Of a stretch of 21,911 nucleotides of DNA, positions 8,138 through 15,646 are shown piece after piece. The notes under the pieces are model-generated. The model made no database searches. It was not told the origin of the DNA and saw only the letters and a list, made by a program, of their open reading frames with translations. The position numbers were made by a program, and so were the translations under genes. Origin of the DNA: JASFRS01 sp050114795 (GTDB lineage: Bacteria; Pseudomonadota; Alphaproteobacteria; Sphingomonadales; CAKZYD01); the NCBI GenBank assembly GCA_050114795.1, contig JASFRS010000017.1:1-21911 (forward strand). The letters are read 5' to 3'. Position 1 is the stretch's first letter, and each line of letters begins with the position of its first letter.

Positions 8138-8652
8138 GCTTCAATGTGGACCTGAGAGCCAGGCTCAAGGTCTTTCAAGATTTGAAGCAATATGTCTTTG
8201 TTTAAAGCAATGCAGCCCCGCGTCGGTTTAAACACATCATTTTCAACGCGCGCTACATGGATGAAAATCGCGCTGCCGTAATTCGATTTTACCGGTGTAT
8301 CATTGTGGCCAATAACCAAAATCAGGTCATAGAGATGGTCCTCACGCCATAAATGCTCAGCACTGGCAGGGTAGGGGTGTAGAATGAATGTGTTATAACG
8401 CCGATCTTCCACGTCATCGCACCAGCCATCATTTGGGGTTAAGGCCTTTACGGGCAATTTTGTATCAGGCTTTTCCACTCGGTCAGCACGGTAATAGACT
8501 TCACGAAGGGGAAAGACGCCTAGAGGCGTTGCGTCATCACCTTCGCGTTTATCTGCTTCATCTTTCCACCCACCGCGCCCATAGCTGCAGGTGGTTTGAA
8601 TGGCGCCACAATACAGGCGTTTATCTTGCAGGTGAACGAAGATATCGCTCAT
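8134..8652 (-). CDS. YkuD-fold L,D-transpeptidase-like protein (no visible export signal)
   Basis: The YkuD domain forms 3-3 crosslinks in peptidoglycan or attaches lipoproteins to it, using a cysteine nucleophile. In this 172-residue protein the catalytic pattern is present: IGHNDT (H116), then FIHVARVE (H132), then RGCIAL with the candidate nucleophile C147. The N-terminal part contains TPLGVFPLREVYYR, as in the COG3786-type branch. The protein starts MSDIFVHLQDKRL with no signal peptide or membrane segment, so either it is exported another way or it acts on cytoplasmic substrates. The ATG overlaps the TGA of ribA (ATGA), so it is translationally coupled to ribA. Its stop overlaps the convergent yggS stop by four bases. 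Enzyme class is well supported; the substrate is not known. Confidence 0.88.
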   Translation of the reverse strand: MSDIFVHLQDKRLYCGAIQTTCSYGRGGWKDEADKREGDDATPLGVFPLREVYYRADRVEKPDTKLPVKALTPNDGWCDDVEDRRYNTFILHPYPASAEHLWREDHLYDLILVIGHNDTPVKSNYGSAIFIHVARVENDVFKPTRGCIALNKDILLQILKDLEPGSQVHIEA

Positions 8653-9749
8653 AAAAGATGACCTGTACGGTCCCTCTTGGTTTTGAGATAGGTTTCATTA
8701 TGGCCGTTAGACGGGAATTTATGCGGAACCCGTTCTTCGACTTTGATGCCAAAATGGCTTAAGGCTTCGACCTTGTCCGGATTGTTGGTCAGCAACAGAA
8801 TGCGTTTAAACCCAAGCTTTTTCAGCATAACGGCTGCGGGTGCGAAAAATCGCTCATCAACGCCAAAGCCCAGCCCTAGATTCGCATCAACCGTGTCATA
8901 ACCTTGGTCCTGCAAATTATAGGCACGCAGCTTATTGACCAGACCGATGCCGCGCCCTTCTTGCGCTAGATACAACAATATGCCACCACCGGCTTTTGAA
9001 ATGGCGTCCAGGGCACCACGCAACTGCTCACCACAATCGCATTTAAGGGAGCCAAGGACATCACCCGTCAGACACTCCGAATGCAGTCGGGTTAATACGG
9101 GTTTATCGGGATGTGGTTGGCCAACGATAATGGCGAGATGTTCAATGCCACCATCAACGGGGCGAAAGACAAACACCCGTGCGTCTTCAGCACCCTTTAA
9201 TGGTAAGTGGGCATGAACGACAGGGCGTAATCCTTGAGCTTCAGTCGCTGCAAATGCTGTTATCTGATCGGCATTCAGGACAAGAATATCGGCGGCTTCA
9301 AGAGCCTCTAAGGCGCATGTAACAATAAGCCCGACGGGAAGCAGCTGTGCTTGTTTCAAAAGTTGAAGCGCAGCTACTTGTACGGATTGGGGCGCGCCAC
9401 TATCACAAGCTTGAAAAGGACCCTTTAAGGGTGTGGCAAGATCTTTTGTCGGGTCGCCCAGGGCAATCAGCTCATCCAGTGGAACCCATTGCGGCCAGGC
9501 CAGGCAGGTGGCATCCTGTGCGAATGAAATTTTCAAATGTGCCGCACGTTCCCGCGTCAAAAGGATTTTGGGGCGCTGCCTGCTGAGATTTTCAAGTTCA
9601 GCAACATTTTCTTCCAGAGCTAATTCAAGCGAAACAACCAGCAAGGCCTGGTCATTGAATTGAATGGCAACAGGCACGCCGCGGCGCAGGTCAGACAAGG
9701 CGCGGTAGTGATCACGCCAAATCATAGTCCCTTCACGGGCGTTCACCAT
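8649..9749 (-). CDS. ribA: GTP cyclohydrolase II with an N-terminal extension
   Basis: RibA opens and dephosphorylates GTP to start riboflavin synthesis. The C-terminal half carries the complete catalytic core: HSECLTGDVLGSLKCDCG with the C-x10-C-x-C zinc ligands (residues 226, 237, 239), LYLAQEGRGIGL, YDTVDANLGLGF and the TNNPDK block. About 180 residues precede the core. This extension lacks the acidic DDEDRENEGD-type motif of RibB (3,4-dihydroxy-2-butanone-4-phosphate synthase), so it is not an active bifunctional RibBA. Such extended RibA proteins occur in alphaproteobacteria. I chose the ATG at 9749 because GGAG lies six bases upstream; an in-frame ATG at 9761 lacks a good site. The stop overlaps the start of the YkuD gene, making a two-gene unit. 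No other rib gene is in view. Confidence 0.92.
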   Translation of the reverse strand: MVNAREGTMIWRDHYRALSDLRRGVPVAIQFNDQALLVVSLELALEENVAELENLSRQRPKILLTRERAAHLKISFAQDATCLAWPQWVPLDELIALGDPTKDLATPLKGPFQACDSGAPQSVQVAALQLLKQAQLLPVGLIVTCALEALEAADILVLNADQITAFAATEAQGLRPVVHAHLPLKGAEDARVFVFRPVDGGIEHLAIIVGQPHPDKPVLTRLHSECLTGDVLGSLKCDCGEQLRGALDAISKAGGGILLYLAQEGRGIGLVNKLRAYNLQDQGYDTVDANLGLGFGVDERFFAPAAVMLKKLGFKRILLLTNNPDKVEALSHFGIKVEERVPHKFPSNGHNETYLKTKRDRTGHLL

Positions 9750-9773
9750 TTCTTGCTCCATCGTTTCTAGTCG

Positions 9774-9804
9774 TTGCCGACGATGTATTTATGTTAGATA
9801 TAAT
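9774..9804 (+). promoter_or_regulatory. Possible sigma70 promoter for cenR-like gene
   Basis: TTGCCG (9774-9779) and a perfect TATAAT (9799-9804) are separated by 19 bases, slightly long. Transcription would start near 9811, leaving a leader of about 90 bases before the ATG at 9903. The wide spacing lowers confidence. Confidence 0.35.
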
Positions 9805-9902
9805 CGCTAAACCCTAGTCTTGTAAGCCATGATCTCAAGTGGCAAATTAGAACTATGGGTAATAGTTGCGAAACATGCATTCAATAAAGGATGGAAGTGC
9901 CG

Positions 9903-10616
9903 ATGTCTGCTGCAAAACATGTACTGATCGTCGATGATGATGTGGATCTGCGGGAATCTCTGGCGGAACAACTGGCACTTCATGAAGATTTTACCACAGA
10001 CCAGGCAGGCACGGGGTCTGAGGGTCTGGAGGTGTTGAAGCATAAAGCCTTTGATCTCATTCTATTGGATGTGAATTTACCGGATATGGATGGTCGGGAA
10101 CTATGTCGGCTCATTCGCCGTAACGGTATTAAAGTGCCGATCATCATGTTGACGGCTATGGATACAGATTCAGATACTATTTTAGGCTTGGATTCAGGGG
10201 CAAATGATTATGTTCCCAAACCCTTCCGCTTTGGTGTGCTGTTGGCACGGGTACGTGCCCATCTTCGCCAGCATGAGCAAAGCGAAGATGCAATCTTCAC
10301 CATTGGCCGTTATGTGTTCAAACCATCTGCAAAGCTGCTATTGGACGAAAAAGCGAATAAGAAAATTCGTTTGACTGAAAAAGAGACGGCGATCTTGAAA
10401 TATCTCTATCGGTCTGGTGACCGTCCGGTCGGCAGAGATATTCTGTTAAATGAAGTCTGGGGTTATAACGCCAATGTGGCGACCCATACGCTGGAAACCC
10501 ATGTCTATCGTCTGCGCCAGAAAATTGAGGAAGACCCCTCCAACGCTACAATATTGGTGACGGAAGCTGGCGGTTATCGCCTTGAAACTCAAACCCCGGG
10601 CGGGGAGGCGGGCTAA
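9903..10616 (+). CDS. cenR: OmpR-family response regulator, CenR/OtpR-like
   Basis: This is a DNA-binding response regulator. The receiver domain has the acidic cluster D11-D13, phosphoacceptor D56 in LILLDVNLPDMDG, the switch threonine T84 in IIMLTAMD and K106 in YVPKPFRF. The winged-helix domain (from about 140) includes LTEKETAILKYLYRSGDRP, LNEVWGYNANVATHTLETH and VYRLRQKIEEDPSN. The segments ARVRAHLRQHEQSEDAIF and THTLETHVYRLRQKIEEDP match my recollection of the CenR/OtpR group, which controls cell-envelope functions in Caulobacter and Brucella. This is from memory, not alignment. The ATG at 9903 has GGAAG five bases upstream; an ATG at 9891 has its purines abutting. No histidine kinase is adjacent, as is usual for cenR. 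The stop is 6 bases from convergent xthA. Confidence 0.85.
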   Translation: MSAAKHVLIVDDDVDLRESLAEQLALHEDFTTDQAGTGSEGLEVLKHKAFDLILLDVNLPDMDGRELCRLIRRNGIKVPIIMLTAMDTDSDTILGLDSGANDYVPKPFRFGVLLARVRAHLRQHEQSEDAIFTIGRYVFKPSAKLLLDEKANKKIRLTEKETAILKYLYRSGDRPVGRDILLNEVWGYNANVATHTLETHVYRLRQKIEEDPSNATILVTEAGGYRLETQTPGGEAG

Positions 10617-10622
10617 GACGCT

Positions 10623-11414
10623 CTAAAAGTCGAAATCGGCAATGACCGGTGCGTGATCTGAGGGTTTTTCCCAGCCGCGCGCTTCTTCAATCACCCGGCA
10701 ATCTTTCACATTATTTTTCAAATGAGGGCTGGCCCAGACATGATCCAGCCGCCGCCCGCGGTCAGATGCCTTCCAATCCCGTGCGCGATAAGACCACCAA
10801 CTGAACAGTCGTTCGGGTGCCGGTGTAACATGGCGCATAACGTCCAGCCATTCATGGGCGGCGATCATATCCATCATCTTATCTGTCTCGACGGGGGTGT
10901 GACTGACGACTTTTAAAAGCGCTTTATGTGACCACACGTCTGATGGTAAGGGGGCGACATTCAAATCGCCCACAAGAATGGTGCTTTCCTTCAAATTCGA
11001 AGACCATTCTGTCATTTCATCCATGAAATCCAGTTTGTGGGCAAATTTGTCGTTCACCTCTGTATCCGGTACATCCCCGCCTGCGGGGACATAGAAATTA
11101 TCGATATAAATACGATCAGACGCCATATCCAAGCCAATGCGAACATGTCTGGCATCGCCTTTGTCGCACCAATTTGTCTTATCTTTCGCTGCTAATGGAA
11201 TTTTGGAAACTGTCGCAACGCCATGATGGTTTTTCTGTCCGTGGATCGCTTGATGGATATAGCCACGTTCTGTAAAGAAATCGCGTGGGAACAAGTCGGT
11301 TGCAACTTTGATCTCCTGCATACAAAGTACGTCAGGCGCATAGTCTTTTAAAAACCGGTCAATGAGATCAAAGCGGGCGCGGACAGAATTGATATTCCAG
11401 GAAGCAATACGCAC
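10623..11414 (-). CDS. xthA: Exodeoxyribonuclease III
   Basis: Exonuclease III is an AP endonuclease and 3'-5' exonuclease in base-excision repair. The 263-residue product matches family length and holds all recognisable active-site elements: SWNINSVRAR at the N-terminus, metal-ligand E34 in CMQEIKV, NFYVPAGGD (Y108), GDLNVAP (D150 and N152), RRLDHVWAS and the terminal SDHAPVIADFDF with the D-H pair. The start is GTG, supported by AAAGGAG six to seven bases upstream. It is the last gene of the ftsK-lolA-hypothetical-xthA region and converges on the cenR-like gene. The 11-base gap from the upstream hypothetical gene suggests cotranscription with it. Confidence 0.96.
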   Translation of the reverse strand: MRIASWNINSVRARFDLIDRFLKDYAPDVLCMQEIKVATDLFPRDFFTERGYIHQAIHGQKNHHGVATVSKIPLAAKDKTNWCDKGDARHVRIGLDMASDRIYIDNFYVPAGGDVPDTEVNDKFAHKLDFMDEMTEWSSNLKESTILVGDLNVAPLPSDVWSHKALLKVVSHTPVETDKMMDMIAAHEWLDVMRHVTPAPERLFSWWSYRARDWKASDRGRRLDHVWASPHLKNNVKDCRVIEEARGWEKPSDHAPVIADFDF

Positions 11415-11425
11415 AAAAAACTCCT

Positions 11426-12028
11426 TTAAAAGAGATTGAAGCTTGATCCCGCGATGCCGATGGGCCAGTGACCCGCTTCAAACAGACGGAATTTATGGAA
11501 AAAGGGGTGGTCTTCCAGATCTTCATCCCCACTAAGCAACACAAGTGCCGCAAGATGGCAAATCTGTACGGCGGCGCCTATTGCAGCGCGTACGATTTCT
11601 TCATCCTGTAGGCGATGTTGATCCATGATATTAAGCGCTGCCTCGTCTAAAACCTGAACGGCAACCGCTTCAATCGGCTGAAGCAAATCAGCCACATGGT
11701 CTTCGCCATAGAGCGCAACAACATCTTCAATCAGTGTTGCGCGGGCCTGCTCCTCGGTTTCCCAGGCTGGATTGTTCAAATCAAGGCTCTCAGCCGCCGC
11801 AGCTGCATCTTCCCAATGGTCGATGGGAGTGACGTAAATATCGGGGAAACCAAGGCTTGAAAGATAATCTTCTGCATGACGTGCCACCATGGCGTCAGGC
11901 GGGGTACCAACCCTTGAAAACCAATCAATGCGACGGATTAAGGATGCAAAACGAGACAGGGCTGCAACAGCGGGATCATTGTCCTCGCCATCAAAATCAT
12001 CACCGTCCCATTCTTCATAAGCTGCCAT
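11426..12028 (-). CDS. Conserved hypothetical protein, acidic and soluble
   Basis: I do not recognise a named domain. The 200-residue product is acidic, beginning MAAYEEWDGDDFDGEDNDP, with no signal peptide or membrane segment. It is probably alpha-helical through the middle (ALSRFASLIRRIDWFSRVG, then ARHAEDYLSSLG). A hydrophobic helix AAIGAAVQICHLAALVLLSG lies near residue 150, and a distinctive end reads HPFFHKFRLFEAGHWPIG. My impression is that similar proteins sit beside xthA in other alphaproteobacteria, but I could not check. It is 11 bases upstream of xthA and should be cotranscribed. No strong ribosome-binding site precedes the ATG. A role in DNA repair or envelope biology cannot be inferred from sequence alone. 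Confidence 0.75.
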   Translation of the reverse strand: MAAYEEWDGDDFDGEDNDPAVAALSRFASLIRRIDWFSRVGTPPDAMVARHAEDYLSSLGFPDIYVTPIDHWEDAAAAAESLDLNNPAWETEEQARATLIEDVVALYGEDHVADLLQPIEAVAVQVLDEAALNIMDQHRLQDEEIVRAAIGAAVQICHLAALVLLSGDEDLEDHPFFHKFRLFEAGHWPIGIAGSSFNLF

Positions 12029-12106
12029 GTGTTTTGACTAAGCCGCTTTCGCTCACCCTGCAAGCGCTTTCCCACTTAGAGCGCGTTGTTGTGTTCAAAA
12101 TAATGT

Positions 12107-12139
12107 GCGCCCGGCCAAGGGGGCTGTTTGACCGGGCGC
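12107..12139 (-). terminator. Possible intrinsic terminator after lolA
   Basis: GCGCCCGG (12107-12114) and CCGGGCGC (12132-12139) form a perfect eight-base, G+C-rich stem. Read on the minus strand the stem is followed by a loose T-rich run (ACATTATTTTG). It lies in the 287-base gap between lolA and the downstream hypothetical gene, so it could end the lolA transcript. The T tract is broken, so termination may be partial. Confidence 0.45.
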
Positions 12140-12161
12140 TTATGTCGCTCGTCACGCGTTT

Positions 12162-12177
12162 GGCGTTTGTAAACGCC
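12162..12177. repeat. Small inverted repeat in the lolA downstream gap
   Basis: GGCGTTT and AAACGCC are perfect complements separated by two bases. The tight spacing means an RNA hairpin would need to open one pair. It sits between lolA and the putative terminator at 12107-12139. No T run follows in either direction, so a protein-binding palindrome is as likely as a hairpin. Confidence 0.4.
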
Positions 12178-12315
12178 GGAGCCGGTCTAAATGAAAACAA
12201 AAAGGGGCACTTTTCACTTAGCGAGCGTTTTACCAGCTCAGTCTTGCAAATAGGCTTTAGCCTGATGTTTTTCAAGATTTCGGGGATAAATCGTGATGAA
12301 GCTGCGTTAAAACGT

Positions 12316-13050
12316 TTAGCCTGCGCGACGAGGGCGCTGAACGGGTGATTTGCGCGGGTCTTTAAAAGTAAAGACCTTATCATCCACATCGATATTCAAC
12401 TCAGCTTCTGCCAATGTGACAGTGGTGGTTAAACCCTGGGCATCCATAACCCGCCAAGCTTTAAGCTCTATTTCATCTTGATCAACACGGCTGAACAAAA
12501 AGGTGACAGTGCCATATTCCGGTCGTTTGGGGTCTTCCGCACTGACCGCAATAGTGCCAGCCAATGGCCCGGCCGCAGGTTCTGAGACTAAAATATGATC
12601 CTCTAAATCCACATCACTTTGAAGAAGCAGGGCCAAAGGCGTGTCTTTCACTGGCCAGCTTGTCACTTGATCGACTTCATAGTCGATAAGATTAAGGGTT
12701 TTACCGTCGGCAACGATGAGGATCTCGTTATTCCCTTCATATTCAAAACGAATTTTACCAGGGCGCTCTAAATACATAGTTCCTGATGTTGTGCGACCAT
12801 CAGGTCCGATCTGCACGAAGTTGGATTTTAGCGCTTTGACGTCACGCAACCATGTTAGTACATCTGCTTTTGCGTCACGCTCATGCGCTAAAAGGGGTTC
12901 TTTTGTTAAATCAACGGTTTCAAGAGTCTGGTCCTGGGGTAATTCCGCTGCATTCACCATTTGCAACAGGCCAAAGCCTAAAGAAATGCCAATAACCAGG
13001 CTGAAAACCACGATTAAAGTGAGTTTGAAGGCGTTGCGAACCGATTTCAT
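12316..13050 (-). CDS. lolA: Outer-membrane lipoprotein carrier protein LolA
   Basis: LolA is the periplasmic chaperone that ferries lipoproteins from the LolCDE transporter to the outer membrane. The chosen start gives MKSVRNAFKLTLIVVFSLVI, a basic N-terminus followed by a signal hydrophobic core. The mature part contains the LolA core: LKSNFVQIGPDGRTTSGTMY, LERPGKIRFEYEG, LIVADGKTLNLIDYE, VDQVTSWPVKDTPLALLLQ, then the beta-rich half with VTFLFSRVDQDEIELKAW. The ATG at 13050 has a GGAAGGAAAGG run just upstream; the frame is open to 13080 but without a better site. It lies 86 bases downstream of ftsK and is probably transcribed with it. The lolA-ftsK neighbourhood is common in alphaproteobacteria. 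Confidence 0.93.
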   Translation of the reverse strand: MKSVRNAFKLTLIVVFSLVIGISLGFGLLQMVNAAELPQDQTLETVDLTKEPLLAHERDAKADVLTWLRDVKALKSNFVQIGPDGRTTSGTMYLERPGKIRFEYEGNNEILIVADGKTLNLIDYEVDQVTSWPVKDTPLALLLQSDVDLEDHILVSEPAAGPLAGTIAVSAEDPKRPEYGTVTFLFSRVDQDEIELKAWRVMDAQGLTTTVTLAEAELNIDVDDKVFTFKDPRKSPVQRPRRAG

Positions 13051-13136
13051 TGGCCTTTCCTTCCCAATCTGCCCTCTCACCGCGCGTTTTTAGTATTGCC
13101 ATTTAAGCTGAACCGGCGCTGAACATGGCTTTAATC

Positions 13137-15473
13137 TTAGCGTTCGTCAATCAATACCTCACGACGACCCACATGATTGGCGGCGCTGACCACGCCTTCT
13201 TTTTCCATTTGTTCAATTAAGCGGGCGGCCCGATTATAACCGATCTGCAGATGGCGCTGGATAAAGCTAGTTGACGCTTTTTGTTCTGTGGCCACCAAGG
13301 CAACAGCACGGTCGTAAAGCTCATCCCCGGTTTTTTCAGGTCCGCTGGAAAATGGATCACCGCCGTCTTCGGTTTCTTCAGTGACATCTTCCACATAATC
13401 CGGTCGGCCCTGGGTTTTCAAATGAGCGACAACCCGTTCGACTTCTTCATCTGACACAAATGGGCCGTGAACCCGGGTGATGCGCTTACCATTCTGCATG
13501 AACAGCATGTCGCCGCGGCCAAGCAGTTGTTCCGCACCCATGCTTTCCAATATGGTTCGGCTGTCGATCTTTGACGTCACCTGGAAGGAAATCCGTGTTG
13601 GTAGATTGGCTTTAATCACACCGGTAATGACGTCAACAGAGGGCCGTTGGGTAGCCATGATGAGATGAATACCTGCGGCGCGCGCCATTTGGGCGAGGCG
13701 CTGTACGGCGCCTTCAATCTCTTTACCGGCGACAACCATCAAGTCTGCTAGCTCATCAACCACGACGACAATCAGGGGTAGAGGTTCGAATTCAAATTCC
13801 TGCGTTTCATAAATGGGGTCCCCGCTTTCAGGGTCATACCCTGTGTGGACCCGGCGTTTAACGCTTGCCCCTTTGGCGGCCGAGACTTTTTCGTTGAAGG
13901 CACCGATATTCCGCACTGACAATTTAGACATTTTGCGGTAGCGGTCTTCCATTTCCCGCACGACCCATTTTAAGGCGACAACGGCTTTGCGTGGGTCGGT
14001 GACAACGGGTGCCAGCAAATGCGGAATGCCGTCATAGACGGAAAGTTCCAGCATCTTGGGGTCAACCATGATGAAACGGCATTGCTCAGGGGTTAAGCGA
14101 TAAAGCAGCGATAAAATCATCGCATTGATGCCAACCGACTTACCCGAGCCCGTTGTCCCTGCAACGAGAAGATGCGGCATGGGCGCTAAATCGGCAATGA
14201 CGGGTTCGCCACCAATGGTCTTCCCAAGTACCATCGGAAGCTGGCCACTATTCTTTTCAAATGCGCGGCTGTCTAGAAGCTCTCTTAAAAAGACCATTTC
14301 ACGGCGCGCATTTGGCAGTTCAATGCCAATAGCGTTGCGGCCTGGAATAACGGCCACACGGGCGGAAATCGCACTCATGGACCGGGCGATATCATCAGCC
14401 AGACCAATGACGCGGGATGATTTAATGCCAGGCGCGGGCTCCAACTCATAAAGTGTCACAACAGGGCCTGGTTTGACGTTAATGATTTCACCTTTAACGC
14501 TGAAATCATCCAGCACGCCTTCCAACATGCGGGCATTAGCTTCCAGCGCATCTTTGGTGAGTGCCGGATCTTTCTCCTGGACTTTGGCTTTAGCGAGAAG
14601 CGTGAGGGCTGGGAGTTCAAAGCCATCACCTAGCGGTAAGCGCATCTCACGTTCTTTGACAGCACGTTTGCTGGTCTTGGGCGCCTTAGGCAGTTCAACT
14701 TCAACAGGTTTATCTCGCTTCATGCGGTGTAGTAATTTGCGCGGTTTCTTTTTAACGGGGGCACTTTCAACATTATCCTCATCCATGGGTGCAGGTGTCG
14801 TGAAAAGAAAACGCATCAAGCGCCATGTCGCTTTGGTAATGACGGAGAAAACGCGATAACTGCGCAGGGTGAGAGCTGTCCATTGGACCTTGGTCAAGGC
14901 CATGGCATAAACCCACGTGGGCAAGCCTAAGACCGCAAAGACAAGAGCAAAAGCCCACCAAGGGGCAATAATGCTTAGGTTTGCCAATATTTCATTCAAC
15001 CAGCGATAGCCCATTAAGCCCAAAGTACCGCCCGCACCCGGTGCGACTGGCCAGCCTTGTGCAAAAGGAAAGGCGGCACATAATACTGCAAGCAGGGGCG
15101 TGGCAATGATCCAGGCCAGCAAATGCAGACGCCATCTCACCGGCGCGTCCAATGTCATGATACGGTAACCGAAGCTTGCTAAGGGCAGAATAATCAGGAT
15201 TGCTGCAATTCCAAAGATTTGCAGCAAGAGATCGGCCATGGACGCTCCAAAACTACCCAATAGATTTTCGGCATTTTGCCCGGTCGCGCGGTTAAAAGTC
15301 GGGTCCGCAGCGTCATAGCTGATGATGGCAATGAGTAGGGCAAGCGCTAAAATCAGGAGAAAGGCACCTGTTCCCCGTACACTTCCCCGGCGTATTGCAC
15401 CGACCCATCTTTGCGGTAATACACCCCCGTTTTTCTGAGCTTTAGGCTTTTTAACAGCGCTTCGCGTGGCCAA
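13137..15473 (-). CDS. ftsK: DNA translocase FtsK
   Basis: FtsK anchors at the division septum and pumps DNA to complete chromosome segregation and dimer resolution. The 778-residue protein has about four N-terminal membrane segments (residues 35-200), a short charged linker and the alpha/beta motor. Walker A is GTTGSGKSVGIN near residue 440 and Walker B is VVVDELADLMVV near 569. Also present are MATQRPSVDVITGVIKANLP and a C-terminal gamma winged-helix domain, SFIQRHLQIGYNRAARLIEQ, for KOPS reading. The linker is much shorter than in E. coli FtsK, as usual in alphaproteobacteria. The start is TTG, with AAGAAGGA ten bases upstream; I saw no ATG that gives a better start. Confidence 0.95.
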   Translation of the reverse strand: MATRSAVKKPKAQKNGGVLPQRWVGAIRRGSVRGTGAFLLILALALLIAIISYDAADPTFNRATGQNAENLLGSFGASMADLLLQIFGIAAILIILPLASFGYRIMTLDAPVRWRLHLLAWIIATPLLAVLCAAFPFAQGWPVAPGAGGTLGLMGYRWLNEILANLSIIAPWWAFALVFAVLGLPTWVYAMALTKVQWTALTLRSYRVFSVITKATWRLMRFLFTTPAPMDEDNVESAPVKKKPRKLLHRMKRDKPVEVELPKAPKTSKRAVKEREMRLPLGDGFELPALTLLAKAKVQEKDPALTKDALEANARMLEGVLDDFSVKGEIINVKPGPVVTLYELEPAPGIKSSRVIGLADDIARSMSAISARVAVIPGRNAIGIELPNARREMVFLRELLDSRAFEKNSGQLPMVLGKTIGGEPVIADLAPMPHLLVAGTTGSGKSVGINAMILSLLYRLTPEQCRFIMVDPKMLELSVYDGIPHLLAPVVTDPRKAVVALKWVVREMEDRYRKMSKLSVRNIGAFNEKVSAAKGASVKRRVHTGYDPESGDPIYETQEFEFEPLPLIVVVVDELADLMVVAGKEIEGAVQRLAQMARAAGIHLIMATQRPSVDVITGVIKANLPTRISFQVTSKIDSRTILESMGAEQLLGRGDMLFMQNGKRITRVHGPFVSDEEVERVVAHLKTQGRPDYVEDVTEETEDGGDPFSSGPEKTGDELYDRAVALVATEQKASTSFIQRHLQIGYNRAARLIEQMEKEGVVSAANHVGRREVLIDER

Positions 15474-15546
15474 GGCTTTTGAATCCTTCTTGAAATATCC
15501 CTGTAAGGGGGATTCTGGCTAACTATCGTCCAGCATGCAAGTGCGG

Positions 15547-15578
15547 ATAAAAAAAGACGCCAGGGATAAACCCTGGCG
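15547..15578 (-). terminator. Intrinsic terminator downstream of amtB
   Basis: CGCCAGGG (15558-15565) and CCCTGGCG (15571-15578) form a perfect eight-base stem with a five-base loop. On the minus strand the stem is followed directly by a TCTTTTTTT run (15550-15557). This is a textbook rho-independent terminator for the amtB transcript, insulating ftsK, whose start codon lies about 75 bases further on. Confidence 0.88.
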
Positions 15579-15585
15579 CAAGTCG

Positions 15586-15605
15586 GGACCAAATGTCTTG
15601 GGTCC
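15586..15605. repeat. Imperfect hairpin between amtB and ftsK
   Basis: GGACC (15586-15590) and GGTCC (15601-15605) pair, and AA/TT pairs can extend the stem across a single bulged G. It is the middle one of three inverted repeats between the amtB stop and the ftsK start. No T tract follows, so its role is unclear. Confidence 0.4.
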
Positions 15606-15618
15606 TGAGGGAGGTGTC

Positions 15619-15640
15619 CATCAAAACAGGTGTTTTGATG
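15619..15640. repeat. Perfect ten-base inverted repeat just after amtB
   Basis: CATCAAAACA (15619-15628) and TGTTTTGATG (15631-15640) are perfect complements separated only by GG. It lies seven bases downstream of the amtB stop on the minus strand. The near-continuous dyad suits binding of a dimeric regulator, or a transcript 3'-end hairpin that protects the amtB message; the sequence does not decide. Confidence 0.75.
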
Positions 15641-15646
15641 AGATTC

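Noticed and set aside
12015..12389. 124-codon open frame across the lolA end and the downstream gap
   Set aside because: It overlaps both lolA and the hypothetical gene in another frame, with no recognisable features.
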